Positions 24,473-36,920 of a DNA stretch of 64,000 nucleotides are shown piece by piece. This stretch comes from Neospora caninum Liverpool (Eukaryota; Apicomplexa; Conoidasida; Eucoccidiorida; Sarcocystidae), in the NCBI RefSeq assembly GCF_000208865.1, contig NC_018386.1, forward strand, positions 744,001 through 808,000. Reading direction: 5' to 3'. A model generated the notes under the pieces. It was not told the origin of the DNA. It did no database searches and saw only the letters and a list, made by a program, of their open reading frames with translations. The translations under genes and the position numbers were made by a program. Position 1 is the stretch's first letter. The number at the start of each line of letters is the position of its first letter.

Positions 24473-27400
24473 GGTCGAGCGTCTCGGCGAAACCAGCGAG
24501 GCGCCACACACACGAGACCAGAGGGGAATCCCGTGGAGGTCTGAGGATCCCTTTTGTCCGGAACCGAGAAGAAAAACGAGGGACGCGAAAACGCGGGAGG
24601 GACGCGAAGTCCGCGCGTCGTGCATGCAGCCGAGACACCCCTTCACTGCTGGCGGCGATCCGCGTCTCTCGAACTTCTCCAAGAATACTACAGAGCAGAT
24701 GTGCATATGGGCTTTTGTGTGAATACAGTTTCCAGTGTGAGTTTTTTACGCAGAAAATCCAGCGTTCATTCCCATGTTTCTACGCAAAGACACAAATTGA
24801 CGTCTACATTGATGTGCACATAGGGTATAGATGTGCGGGGAGACCTCTTGTTTTAAAGAGCCGAAGAAACACATGTACGGCACGGAGACTGAAGAACACA
24901 GAGAGGAAGGGTATACCAGCTGTGTGTGGCTTCTCTCTGGACATGCACACACATCTGTGTCCATTCATATGTGTGTGAAGAGGTTACATCTGGGGAGATT
25001 TGGTGAGGCCAGAACGCGACAGGCGCTTTTCTCCGCACTCCCAGAAGCGCAGGCACAGTCAGAGTCTGAAACGGTCGCGATTTGTGTCAGCTCACAGGAA
25101 CAAGATTTGCGGTCACCAACCGTTTTCGAGCCTCGCGCGCGCCGAGTTGTGCGTGAGGCTCGCTGCTGCGCATGCGCGATTTTCAGCGGGGCCTTTTAAA
25201 GAGCGTCTCTCCATCCTTTTCAAACGGGAGCGTTGCCTTGCCTAGAAAACTCTTAGAGCCTTCCAGGGGAAAAGGCATGGCGGTGCTTTTTTCGGGACAG
25301 TCTTCGAGGCCTGAACTCGTGTTGTCATCTTGCATGCAGGCGACTCGTCGTCGTCGCTCATCGCCAGCGCCAAAAGACGGGACCCATGTGCATCCTCACA
25401 AAACTGCAAGTAGGTGTAAAGGTACATGTGCATATGAAAAAAAGGCGACATCCGCGTACGTGAACCCCTTTTTGGATGTATCTAGGTCGAGCGTTGTTGA
25501 GGCGTAGCGGGATTTACAGGAAGGAGGAAAATGTGTGGAAGTTCCCGGTGAGCAGCTATGTGTGTCGCGGGCGGCCTTCCGCGGTTGCCGGCTGGGCACG
25601 CGTTCTGCTGTCTCCAAGAGGATGTCTTGGCGTGCGAAGACCAGCGCAGTGGGGACGTTTTCGGCTCAAGAAAGGCGCCTCTTTGGGGCTGTGTCCCTCG
25701 CGGGAAAAGCGGAGCGCGGCGCGAAAGTGCGCAAGTTTCTCGGAAGCCCGAACATCGACTTGCCGCTGTGGTAACTGTGAAGCGTCGAAAACGCCTTCCC
25801 AGACGCATGCACTTCCGTTGTGCTTGCCTTGATCCACCCATGCTTTTCGACGTCAAATTCTATCTGCGTAAGGCCTCTGGGGCGCAGCGAAGAGAGGCGC
25901 TTTTCTCGGTGTGCATGGTTTTGCTCGCCCCCGACGCACCGCAATCCCCTGTCCACAAAAATCAAATCGCACTGCGACCTCAAATGCCTGCGCTTGGTGT
26001 CGGCGCGTCTACACAACCGCCTGTAACAAAGGAGGTTTCCAGACCACCGAAACGCACAGAGCGAGGAGGCGCGTGCCGACTGCTCCGTGCTCACGATAAA
26101 GACCAATCCGCCCTGCTGACCGGGGCCTCGGTGTACGAAAGTTCACACGCACATAAAGTGTCCTACGGTCAATGGCGTTGGCCGGAGACAGTCTCTCCAC
26201 TCGTCCGTCTTGACTTCCTTCGGTGTGCATATACAAATATATACATCTATGTGTTGCCGATATAGAAAGGTATACAGACACACACACACACACACACACA
26301 GCACCTTCCGAGGCCGTGCTTCGTTCTTCAGCTTGCGTGTCTGACGTCACATTCCCCGACACACACAGCGCGTCTGCACTGGGCAGCAACTGTGGCTACA
26401 GAATGTTTTACGTCCGTTTCATTAACTTTGTCACGAGAAGTTCCTGCTGAACAAGTATTTTCCTCGTGGCCCCCGTGTTGGGTGCGGCCTTGGCGGCTGC
26501 CGGCGCAGGCGTACACTCCCGCTCGTTCAGGCGCGAAAAAAACAGGGTTCAGGTTCTTCCTAGAACCCGCCCCTTCTCCGTTTCGCGTCTGAAGTGCGTT
26601 CGCGCGCGTCCTGCACATGTCTACCGTTCGTTTTCTTTCGTGCTTTAGTGTGTACGTGGGGCCGCGCATGCACCAGGCCTGGCGAGTTTCGTCCCTTTCG
26701 CGTGCTGTAGGAATCGCGTCCACCACGAGCTCCCCAATATCTGGTGATGCGGGTCTGAATGTCCCAGTGAGTTACGCGCGCCAGTGGCTCTACGTGCGCA
26801 TATTCAGAAGAGGTGGAGCCACGGCGGTCGACACAGACCGCGAGATAAATCTCAAAAAAAGTACGACACCCTCGCGCGGCAACGTCTGCAGCGCGTTTTC
26901 TGGAGGCGCGTGAAGACGAGGTCAGAGCGCGGCCCCTGGCAACGGAATTTGCGTGGAAAAGCAGTGGCAAAACAAGACTTCCTCTGCAGTCTGATTCCTC
27001 AGGGATTAGCTTTCGGGACTGTCTCGCGCACGAGAAACGCTGCGATCATACCAATTTCCGTTCGTTTCCTCATAGTTCCTCGCACAGGACCAGCCTACAC
27101 GCATGCGCCTCGAGTGCCCCGCTAAAGACCCGACAGCCACCGCGAGGAAAAGACCGAGTTCAGCCACGCATGGACGCCGTCGCATACAAGTTCACGCCAC
27201 AGTGTGTGTTCAGCCGGCACAAAAGGCTCGTGTCTACTGCATCCGCTTCGGGGAAAACAGGCACTCCCTCGCCCACCTCTCTACTCAGCACGGCATGATA
27301 CACGCAAATCGATGCGATGCGCAAACCATCGAACCAGGTGTAAGCACACAGCTGCATGACACATACATACACACGTCGATAGGGTCTTCTGCCTATCACC

Positions 27401-27689
27401 TACCCACACGGCCGTGGAGATCTGTGGAATCACACGCAATGTATATGCACCACACACGAGTATAGTCATATCCATACAGTGCTGTGTACGTACACGGCAC
27501 CTGGCGAGTTGGTGGTCTCGGAAAAGAAAAGTGGGACCGCTCGTGTACGCCTGCACGGCGGGATCTTTCCTTCTCGTGTCCGCCGAAAGTTCCAAGCTTC
27601 GAGCGCCTTCGGGAATTCCCCATCTCGCGACTCTTTCGCAATCGCGTTCGCCGTGTCAGACAGAGTGTCCGCTCCCTGCGCACCTCTCT
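24473..27689. other. 3.2 kb intergenic region between the endonuclease start and the PRL 3' end
   Basis: Both flanking genes read on minus, so this should hold the endonuclease promoter/5' UTR and the PRL 3' UTR. A (CA)n microsatellite sits at 26278-26300, and GCATGCA words are scattered. Open frames such as 25558-26265 (plus) have no recognisable domain or matching splice partners. I see no supportable gene. Confidence 0.5.
26278..26300. repeat. (CA)n microsatellite, intergenic
   Basis: About eleven CA units lie between the endonuclease and PRL genes. Confidence 0.9.
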
Positions 27690-29399
27690 TCACATGAGTT
27701 TGCACCCGCCTCCGCAGCATTTCTTGTAGTGGCTGCGACGCTTGTAACCCTTCAAGAACTGCAGCTGGCGCCGGTTGATCGCCCCTGCAAAAACAGGAAA
27801 ATGCGATGTGTCTAACGTGGGCTGTCTCCGTCTCGGAAGTGAAGGGGAAAACCCGGAAAAACACCGCGCTCTCAGGAAATTCCGGAACCGCGTTGACTCC
27901 CAGCATGTCCTCTGGAAAATGACGTCTCCGCACCGAGTTCAAACACACGCTGCTGGACTCTCGCTTTCTTCTACGGACGCGTTTTCGTGCACGCGCCCAG
28001 AACGAGAAGAGGCAGCTTCGTCCACTCGCATAAAAACGCGGAGAGACACGAGACAATTCCGTGCCCCGCCTCCACTGCATCGAGAAACGTAGAACTCCAC
28101 CGCGCGCGAGTTGTAGGGTCCCCGTCCTTCCACGTGTTTGTCTTCGATCCCAAGGCCACTCTCGTGCATGCAACCAACACGCATGCATCGACGCCACGCG
28201 CAGCAAACACGCATAAATACAGACACATATATATATATATATATGTAGACAGGTTTTGAAGGAGAGAGAAGTGGAGCGTTTTATTCTCACGAGGACTCAC
28301 CCTTTCGTCTTTCTCGGATGAACATGATGGCGTCCATGGGATCCATGCCTTTTTCGATGAGGGCGATGGCGACAAGGACTGGAGCGCGTCCGAGGCCGGC
28401 TACGCAGTGGACGGCGATGGCTCCCTTCTGCTGCGAGACGGAGTTGCACAGCGTGAGCCAGTCGTCGATGACGTCGTCCGGAGGCGCCTCGCCGTCGGGG
28501 AAGATCATTTCGTGCGGGCGAATCCCCGACGCCAGCACGGTCTTGTCGTCATACGTTCGTTCGCAGGTGCACACCAGATCGGTGACCTCGTAGGCGCGCA
28601 TCTCCTCAATGTACGCCGGCAGGTTCTCCTGGCTCGGTGCGTCGAAAATCAAGAACTTTTGTCGGCCAGCCTCAATGCGGGTCGGCGTGTTCATCACCGT
28701 CGGCGCCATCGTTTTGCTGAGACTCGAAGACGAAGAACCGACTTTGTGCAGAGGAGGCTGCTTCGCCCCCGGCCGCTTGTCGCTCGACTGACTCCCCGAG
28801 TGGCTGCGGCGCGCTGTCCCGACAGGCGAAACGGTCGCAACCGTAGTGCATGGGCTTCCCGACACTCGATCCCCGCGAACTGCTTCGCCCTTGCCTCTCT
28901 TCGCCCGCAGACCTGTTTGGTCTTCCCGGACTTCACGAACTTCCCCTCGAACTTCGCGTTCCTCTTCGTTGCTTCTCCGCCGTGCAGTCCCGACTGGACG
29001 CGCTGGAGACGCTCCGTCCTTCCCAGTCGACTCGCCACTCAGCGTGCGACCGACTTTCTCGTGGCTCTCGCAGCTGCGTGTGCTGCACTCGCTGCCGGCC
29101 CCGTTGCTCCGGGGGCTCAGAGACGCGCCTTCGCCGTCCGGCCGCTTCCGGTCCACCTCGCGTTTCCTTGCGTGGCTGCTCTCGCGGGTTGGCCGCAGAG
29201 GCTCCACGCTGGGCTTCTCGCTGCGCGTGCGGCGCTCGCAGTCGACAAGGCTACCCCCTCGCGTGCGTTCCGGGTTGTTCGTGCTGAGACAGGCCTCGCT
29301 CTTCCCCATGTGCGAGACGGAAGACCGACGCACGCGACTGGCTCTGCGCTCTCGGATGCTACGAGATTCGAGACCAGACAGGCCATGCGATGCGTTCAT
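27690..29399 (-). CDS. PRL-type protein tyrosine phosphatase (PTP4A family), prenylated
   Basis: Small cysteine phosphatase of the phosphatase-of-regenerating-liver family, expected on membranes through a farnesyl anchor. Exons (minus): 29399-28301 and 27784-27690 (phase 1 junction), 397 aa. The core is co-linear with human PRL-1: FLIFDAP near the start, VCTCERTYD (redox Cys279), the acid loop FPDGEAPP (Asp302, replacing the WPFDDG of human PRLs), and the P-loop HCVAGLGRAPVLVA with Cys332 and Arg338; the Ala after the Arg is diagnostic of PRLs. Exon 2 encodes a polybasic tail and the CAAX box CKLM (394-397). The first 230 residues are an Arg/Ser-rich extension absent from other PRLs. An internal ATG at 28709 (MAPTVMNTPTRIEAG) would give a 167-aa protein of normal family length, so the true start is uncertain. 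The catalytic core call is firm. Confidence 0.92.
28226..28244. repeat. (TA)n microsatellite in the PRL intron
   Basis: A short (TA)n run lies about 60 bp downstream, in gene sense, of the PRL exon 1 donor site. Confidence 0.85.
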
Positions 29400-32300
29400 C
29401 TTTCTAGCCAGGGAGTGAGAATCAGATCCTGATGGTCCAGGCCCGAAACGCAACAGCGTGCTCTAAGGCCCCTGCGTCTCCGACACAGACAGGCGCCGCC
29501 TCACGATAGTCAAGAACAGAAACACCGTCCAGATCTCGCGCACGCGTGGAGACGCCAACACACACGCACCGACGAGCTGGCCGCGGGAAAGAGGACCTCT
29601 CTTGCGCGTGCTCGGCAAAGACCGCGAACGCCAGAAAACGCGCAAGAGAATGCCAAAATCCACAAACGCTGGTGCCTTTCGCAAGGGACACCTCACGATC
29701 TCGCAATCCGGCCGAATTCTCGCGTCGCTCCGCGCAACCAAAAACGCATGCACATATATCTAGGGACGTATGGCGTATGTATATGGATGCAAAGAGGAAG
29801 GCGCACGGCGACGTGTTAGCCCCGTTCTGACGAACAGCTCTCGAAAGGTTTCGAAGCGGAGAGGGAAGACACACTCCGAGCTGGAGGACTCGAGGCTCCG
29901 ACGGCCTGAAAAGCAAATCGCAAACATGTTTCCAAGCCTCAGGGGCGTCGAGAGAGGGAAAACAGCAGCTGGTTCGAAACGAAACGCTTTCCTCAGACAG
30001 ACTACACCTACCTACGTCTCTACACACCAATCCATCCGTATATAGCATAGAGGTGTACATATGGATGCGTGCGCCCGTCGAAATCTGAGTTGCGCTCTTT
30101 CGTCTCTTGCTCTTGCGACGTACGTTTTTCGGGCGTCACTCGAAACCGGGAAAGCAGCCCGGGGCACTCGCGTTGTGTCCGGTTATGGGTCCACGCCTTC
30201 GTCCCTCTTCACGCATCCCGAATTGGTTCGCGACAGCTTCTGTTCCACTGTGTTGACCACAGCTTCGCCTTTCGGTTGGTCTCGGCGGACCCGCAAAATT
30301 TCGCTGGGCCCTCGATCCACGGAACGAAGTCGAACAACGCACACCTCACGCGCGCATGACACGCGCTTCCGCCGACAGACGCACGCTGGAGCAAAAGACA
30401 TGCGCGAGGCGCTTCAGTCTTGCTGCCGAGAAAGAATCTGCCCCGTCTCGATCCGCGGTTCCGAAGCCGAAAGGTGAGCTCCCCCTATCACCGAACCCAC
30501 GCACACACCACGCGCCGTCCCCGACAGGTCACCACCGCCCCTCGGCCAGCAAAAAGTTCCTCCGTACGCATGAGTCTCGCAAAACACTCGAGACGAGAAG
30601 AGCACAATCTAGCTCTTCTGCAACTGCCGTTCTCACGTAGTCTTTTTAGGAGAGCCTCGCAAGTCGCGTCGGCGTGAAGACGTGCAAACCAGATGCCTCT
30701 TCGCTTCTCGAACGAAAGGTGCATGCGAAGAAGCGCAAAAGGGTGGAATCCCTACTCCGAGGAGACCGCGGCGCAGGAGAGAGATCCGAAAGACGTCTTC
30801 TGTCTGGTGCTGACGCTCGACAGCAGAGTCGCTCGTCTCTTCAGCTCGTGTGAAGAGAGGGAAGACGCCACGTGGTCACCTCTCTCAGCCTCCAGTTTCG
30901 TTTGCGTTCCAAGCGTGTGCCTTGGATCGAAACGCGTTTTCACGCACGCAAAGGTGAAACTCGGAGCACGCTGAAGCCACTCCGAGTCTACCCACGCCGT
31001 AGAGACGCCTCCGGTCCCCCGAGACTGTCTCCGCGTCTCTGTCCCTAAGCCAGCAGCGTGTCAGGGCTGCACTCCAAGGCAAGCACCGCGGGATGCATGC
31101 ACCGGGAAGAGAATCGCGCCACCCACACAGCAAACAACGTTTCCCATGCTGGGAAAGACACCAATGCAGGGTACACCCAGGGGAATTTGATGCCTACACA
31201 AACACAACCTTTTCCTCGCGTTTTCCTCTTGGCAGGCGTTTTGGTTCCGGCAAACCGAACCCTCCTGGAGCTCTCAGGTCTCAGAAAACTCCCCGTGTGG
31301 AGCTCTAAAAGAGGATCCAGAAGTCTCCTCACATGGGCACAACCGCGGTCGGTCTCTCTGTGCTTGTTGCAGCTGCGATCTTTTCTCACGTCGCGAACGA
31401 GACAGAACCTGTGCTTCTCCAGAAAAACAAAACTCCGCGTGCAACTTGAGCTGTCCCAAACGCCAGGAGGAAAGGAGACAGCCGCAAGACGCGAGAACAC
31501 GTCCCCCTTTTGCGCGGGCTTCACGCTCCGCCACAAACACCTTTTCTTTTCTCCCACAACGCCCTAAATGTCGGGGAGAGCAGACGGCATGCACCAGAGG
31601 TCCCTCCTCACTCTTGCGAGATCCGTGCCCCGTCAATGCACGTCCTCGAGACACAAGAGAACGCTAACCCATGTCAGAGAAGAGAATATACGCAGTCTGG
31701 ATTGTCACTCCAAAGTGGAACTGCCTTCGTGTCAAAAAAAGGGTGGAACGGCGGTCATTGCTCGGCGAAACACCCCAGGAAACATTTAGATGCATGAGAA
31801 AGCCAAGAGAAACGCGGAACCAAAAAAAGAAGCGACTCGCACCGAAACGTTCAGGCTCTTTTCTTGTTTCCGCAGCGAGAAAAACGCGAGACGGCACGTC
31901 TCTAAAGCGAGTTGCGTCCGGAACTATGAGGAACCTTTTTCCGGAAAAAGCATGAACGGGTTGCTTTAGAAAGCCTTCAGGAGAGTTTAAAAATGGATCT
32001 ATGTCGACGTGACTCAACCGTCTCGCCCTTCTCTCCTAATAAGTCTGTATCTCTTTGTCTCGCCAGTGTGTACCCCAGCAGCACGTTGGGGGCCTCCACC
32101 TGCCAAGAAAATCGGATATGACCAGATCTTGTGTCGAAATTTTCGTCAGAGGAGGGAGATGACTCCTGCGTTGAAGTTGCTCGGATTCTATATTATGTGC
32201 ACAACAATCTAAAGGACATGTATAACCGTCTCAGGGATCTCGGTGGACTCCTCCCCCGCTATCCCGAAGCGCGCGCTTGTTCTGGCAGTGGTGCTGCGGG

Positions 32301-35300
32301 AGGACGACACGAAGCAGAGGTCGAACGCTCAACATAGTAAAATCACGAGAGACAACGACACGGAGGCTTCGGCCCGAGATCTGGAACGAAGATATCTCGA
32401 GAGAAAACGCGGGAATCACAGAACGCCTCTCGGTGTTTCGCTGCTTCTCAGCAATCGTGCATAGCGAACCCGCAGACAGGAAAACCGCCCTCCTTCCACC
32501 AGTAGCAGTCGAGCTGGTGCCAGAAGTAGGGGGCCGTCGAGAAGGCGAACGCATGAAGGCAGAAAAAAAAAGAAAATGTGCGGGGCGACCGCAGAAACAA
32601 CAGGCTTCTGTTTGTGGGAGACCCGGAACAAAAAACACACCGACACACACACGCACTTTTCCGTACAACGGAGCCCAGTGCGATATTTTCGGTAAGCTGG
32701 AACCGTGATATGCAGGCAATGGATAAAAGGGAACTGTCCTGGCCAGCTGGTTCTCCGGATGGTAAGGCACGGAACACAGGCAGAAGTAAACGGCAGAACG
32801 AGGAAGAACGCGGTTGATGCGAACGTGTGGGAAAAAAGACGCGGCTCACACGTAGTGACGAGCTACTTTTGAAGCAGTCAAACCGACAGTTGCAACGAAT
32901 GGGCAACCTCGAAAAGAACCTAGTCGTTCTGACAACTGGGTAAAGTACCAGTCCAGGTCGACCGTCGAAGTGGCTTGCGGGTTCCTGGAAAACGGACTAA
33001 TATTTCCCCTAAGACATCAAACGGTGGACGAAGAGCCTGAAAAGCAGTTCGCAACAGCTTGCGCCGCCTTCAAAAAGCCAGCAGATATTGCAACTGACTA
33101 GCAAGGAATCGAGTAATTCCCCGCGACCACCAGCAGCACAACAGTCACGGAGGAACAGTGACGGGTGTGGCAAAAAGAGGACTACTTTCCATGCGGGAAG
33201 TGAGCGCACCCGGACGGCGACACACGGATTTGATTAAGAAAACAAGGTGATTGTCCCCCTTTAGATATTGGCGTCCGAGAGAGCGGAGCAGATATATAAA
33301 CAGAAAACAAGTCATGTAACACGGTGGGTAAATGGCCACGGGAGACGAGAACTGGCGCCACCGCTGAAAGAAAAAAAGACAACCGTCTGGAGCGAGAGAA
33401 CCGCGGAATACAGGAGAGTATCCAAATCTAGAAAATGTCAGCTCTGTTTTCTCGTCGCGCAAGCATCTGGTGACTGTATAAACTGTCGCCTTTCAGGGAA
33501 AACCTTCCCCTACACAAGAGCAGGGCCGCGCGCAATCGTTGTACGAGGGCTTTTCGGTTTGCCACGGAAGGGCGAAAACGGGAAGGAATACGCTCAAAAA
33601 AAGGCGCAGCTGCTGCACTGGAAACAATTTCTCAGATATGAGCGAGCAATATGCGCGTCTCTCGGCCTTCGTTTGCTCCTCGCTATGCTCGAGCGAAAAA
33701 AAGAAAGCGAAGGGCCGCACGAATCAGTATCAACGGAGAAAAACGGCGGCCACAGAAGAGCGTGGTCTATCTCGCTCGGGACAGGTGTGAGGCGTGTAAT
33801 TTTAAGAGGCTTCTCTCTGTGAACGAGAGAAAAATTGTCTTCCTGGAAACCAAAATTCTAGAAGCGGAGTGCGTCGAGAAAATCGTCGTTTCCTGTTTCT
33901 CACGGAATATGCTAAACTCGTATTCGGGCATGTTTTCTTAGACGCAGGCACCACGTCGCGGTTTGATTCAGCAAATACGAAGTCCAGAATTCGTGGGCGC
34001 GTCGGCGATTTCTCCTCCTATGGCCGCATCACACTTTTCTTCCACCCGCCGCTCGGTGGGTGTTTTTTCTCAGGTGGTGGGGGAGACGCTGCGCATGAGG
34101 GCGAAAAGACGCATAGGCCATCAGTGCAGCGCTCCAGCACGAAGCAAGCTGGGAAAAGTTAGGGCACGTGACCAATCTGAGCAGTGTACGTACACTCTAG
34201 TCACGCCAGTCGCTTTTCGTCAATTTCTACCCCTCAATTGCGGTACTTTCCAGGCATGCTCGAATCCCCCCCAGTTTTTTTTTGGCGACGATTCGCGGCT
34301 CACATTTTTTGTTTCTAGCAACAGCAATCGCACCATGAGCAACACGACGATTCACATCTGCAGTGGCAACCGTACCAATGGTGGGGACAACGGTGACGCC
34401 GGCGCCGGTGGCAGTGTCGGCGATGCCTTCTGCAGCAGTGGTGACAGTAGGGTGGCACGGATAAAAACGAACCAATCAGAAACATTCTGCTGATGTTCTT
34501 TGAGCACACAAAAGGGCAGGTGCGATTTTGGAGAAAAGGAACTTTCGTACTCCAAAAACGCCCCGGAAATGGGTTACGAGAGATGGCCTGCACCAGACGG
34601 ACACTGAGACGAGACCGCCGTCAGGAACCCACGCAAGCATGCGAAAGTCAGGTACTGCAGGAAAAGTTTAACACGGTAATTGCGTATCTGCCAAACTGTT
34701 TTCCGTTTGATTCTTCTTGGCAGCCACCGTGTGAGGCGTGCCGATGGGAGTTTTCTTCTATCGACGCTCCAACGCAGAAGCAGCTTGGCAGTGAGCGTCG
34801 TTCGACGGGGGAGCTCTCGGGCTAGGTGAGGTCTTGTCTTGGTTGTTACCGACTGTGCCTTCCGTTTTTGGTGTTGGAGATGGAAAGTTCTGTTACAACG
34901 CCACACAACATACGCTTCGGGGCTTAGGACATTTTCTGAGAGACGGGGCTGCTCGAGTCGGGGAGCCGTAAGTCACCAACCCGATGTGCGCGCCCTGATT
35001 ATGCTGACACGGCCACGCGAGTCGACCCCCGTCTGAGGGGAATGTTTTAACTTGCCGTAGAGTAGAGCGCTTCGAAATATTCTAGAGAAGACGAGGGGGA
35101 ATTCCAAATAGCTGCTGGCCCCCTGGTTGGAAAACCGTACCTCCTCGTGTATAACAAACCGCCGTACTAAAAACTGCATTTAAAACTTCGTTCTTCGGTG
35201 TAGCGCGAAGGATGTGACGCCTCTCAAATAATATATCTGCATTTAATGTGACATTTTGTGCACCGGCGCATTAACTATTTTTCATGGTCGCGAGACTCGA

Positions 35301-36138
35301 GGAGAAAACGAAGTCTCTGAGAAATTTCGCAGAGCGGCCTCCTGCGTAGAAAACCTCGTTCAGCAAAATATTGCAATTGTTATTTAAGCCGACTCACAAT
35401 TCGCCGGCAAGGTAAAGTGTGGCGATGAACATTGCGGTGCACGTCGTTACTGAACCGGCATTAGACGTGTACACCCAGATGTGGAACCGGTGGCGCCACA
35501 TCGGCTTCCCAGCGGGGCTGTCAGGTAATTTCGATGTTTTTAGATCTCTTACGGCCGACAGGAGTACGGATTCTAAAGTGGGTAGCAGCCTTATTTTACG
35601 GCTCATCTTCTCGCTGTACTAGTAAGCTCTACCGTGAAAAAGGGCCCAGGATGCTACGGAATACACCGGATCAGCTCCTGGCTAAGTCAAGCCCTGTAAA
35701 GCCACTCTAGGTTCGGCAGACAGTACGTAAGGTCAAACTTCCTTCTCCTGAAGAAGAAAGTAGTTCGCCGCCCTTTGTTTCATTTTCTATGAAACTAAAA
35801 GGGGGGACGAACGCAGCGGAAAAGATATAGGTCCAACAGGATTCCAAGAGGAAAAAGAGAAACGGTCCTGTACACCCATTTCATCCCCATGTCCGTTCTT
35901 GGGGCAGCGGGACTCACACCTGCCACTGCTGAATGAAAGCGCGTCAAACCAAGTTTCAAACTAATGGCTGTAGGTGCCAAATACTGAAACCACACGGCGG
36001 TCTGTTACAGCGACTCCCGTTTCTCGTCCCTGACAGACTGATTAGCATCCCGCAAACTCAACCACTTGTGGTTAGAGCTCTCCCTCTCTCGGATACTGCA
36101 TATAGCAAATCCGTTCTGCAGTTGAGTGCTTTTCCAGA

Positions 36139-36178
<40 letters not shown>

Positions 36179-36920
36179 TTAGCGAGGATAACAGCTACTT
36201 GGTTTCCGTAGAAGCCTTCCTGTTCGGTGCTGAGCTACCGCCACCTGCCGCAGCTGGCGGCTGGCGGCACCGTCCTTAGGTAACCAACTCGTGTTCCCCA
36301 TTCTACGCTTGCCTCTACCTCAGCAGCGTCAACTACAACGCGAACCTTTCTGCCTTGCGCAGCTTCACCCCTAGCACCCAAGTCCCTGTCCCTCTGCTAA
36401 CACACATGCATCTGGAAGATTCACCATCGGACCATCCAACACAATCGACAGCGGGTCCCCACCTAATGCTAGCTTTGCGGGGAATGGGTAACTTCTTGCT
36501 GACGGTACAGCTGCGGTGTCGATTCCGACACACAAAACACGGGGACACAGAAACTGTACATTTTCTCACGGAGATCAACTGCAATCTACTACACGAAACA
36601 CTTAGCTCCCGTCGGTTCCGGCCATCGAGTTTTGCTCTTACACAGTAAAGCGGTTTTTGCCGTGTGTAGCCTCAAACAGCAAGCAGTGCTCGATTCTTTC
36701 GAGTTTGTATCACCACCCATATTCACTTGATGCTTCTGAAGGTGCCTTCTGCACAGGAGACCCGTGACCTGGAGGAGGACCGCAACTGTGTCAGGTTCCG
36801 TATATCTAGATAGCTCACTGCGTACTTCCGATCGCAACAGGCGGTCGAGTGTCGCCGCAAGACTCAGTGAATTTGTTGCCAGCTATACTTTGTTGGTAAT
36901 AGTTCGTCGGGCGGGAGCGT
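29400..36920. other. 7.5 kb region without a supportable gene
   Basis: It lies between the PRL start and the 3' end of the first cysteine-module gene. The proximal part probably includes the PRL promoter and leader. I examined the longer frames at 32131-32337 (plus), 33268-33822 (plus), 33963-34493 (plus) and 35394-35606 (minus). None has a recognisable domain, several lack an ATG, and no phase-consistent chain emerged. The composition from about 31.5 kb onward is lower in GC than the left part, and the only sizeable microsatellite is (TA)n at 36146-36174. A lineage-specific spliced gene could be hidden here. Confidence 0.4.
36146..36174. repeat. (TA)n microsatellite
   Basis: The only sizeable (TA)n tract seen in the right half of the window, located between PRL and the cysteine-module genes. 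Confidence 0.9.

Noticed and set aside
28407..29432. 341-aa plus-strand open frame
   Set aside because: It is the antisense shadow of PRL exon 1. The minus strand carries the diagnostic HCVAGLGRAP motif and CAAX tail.
33268..33822. 184-aa plus-strand open frame in the large gene-poor region
   Set aside because: It begins at TTG rather than ATG, has no recognisable domain, and no phase-consistent neighbouring exon was found.
36236..36275. Short GC-rich inverted repeat (CCGCCA...TGGCGG)
   Set aside because: It could form a small hairpin, but it is too short and isolated to call a terminator, RNA gene or mobile-element end.
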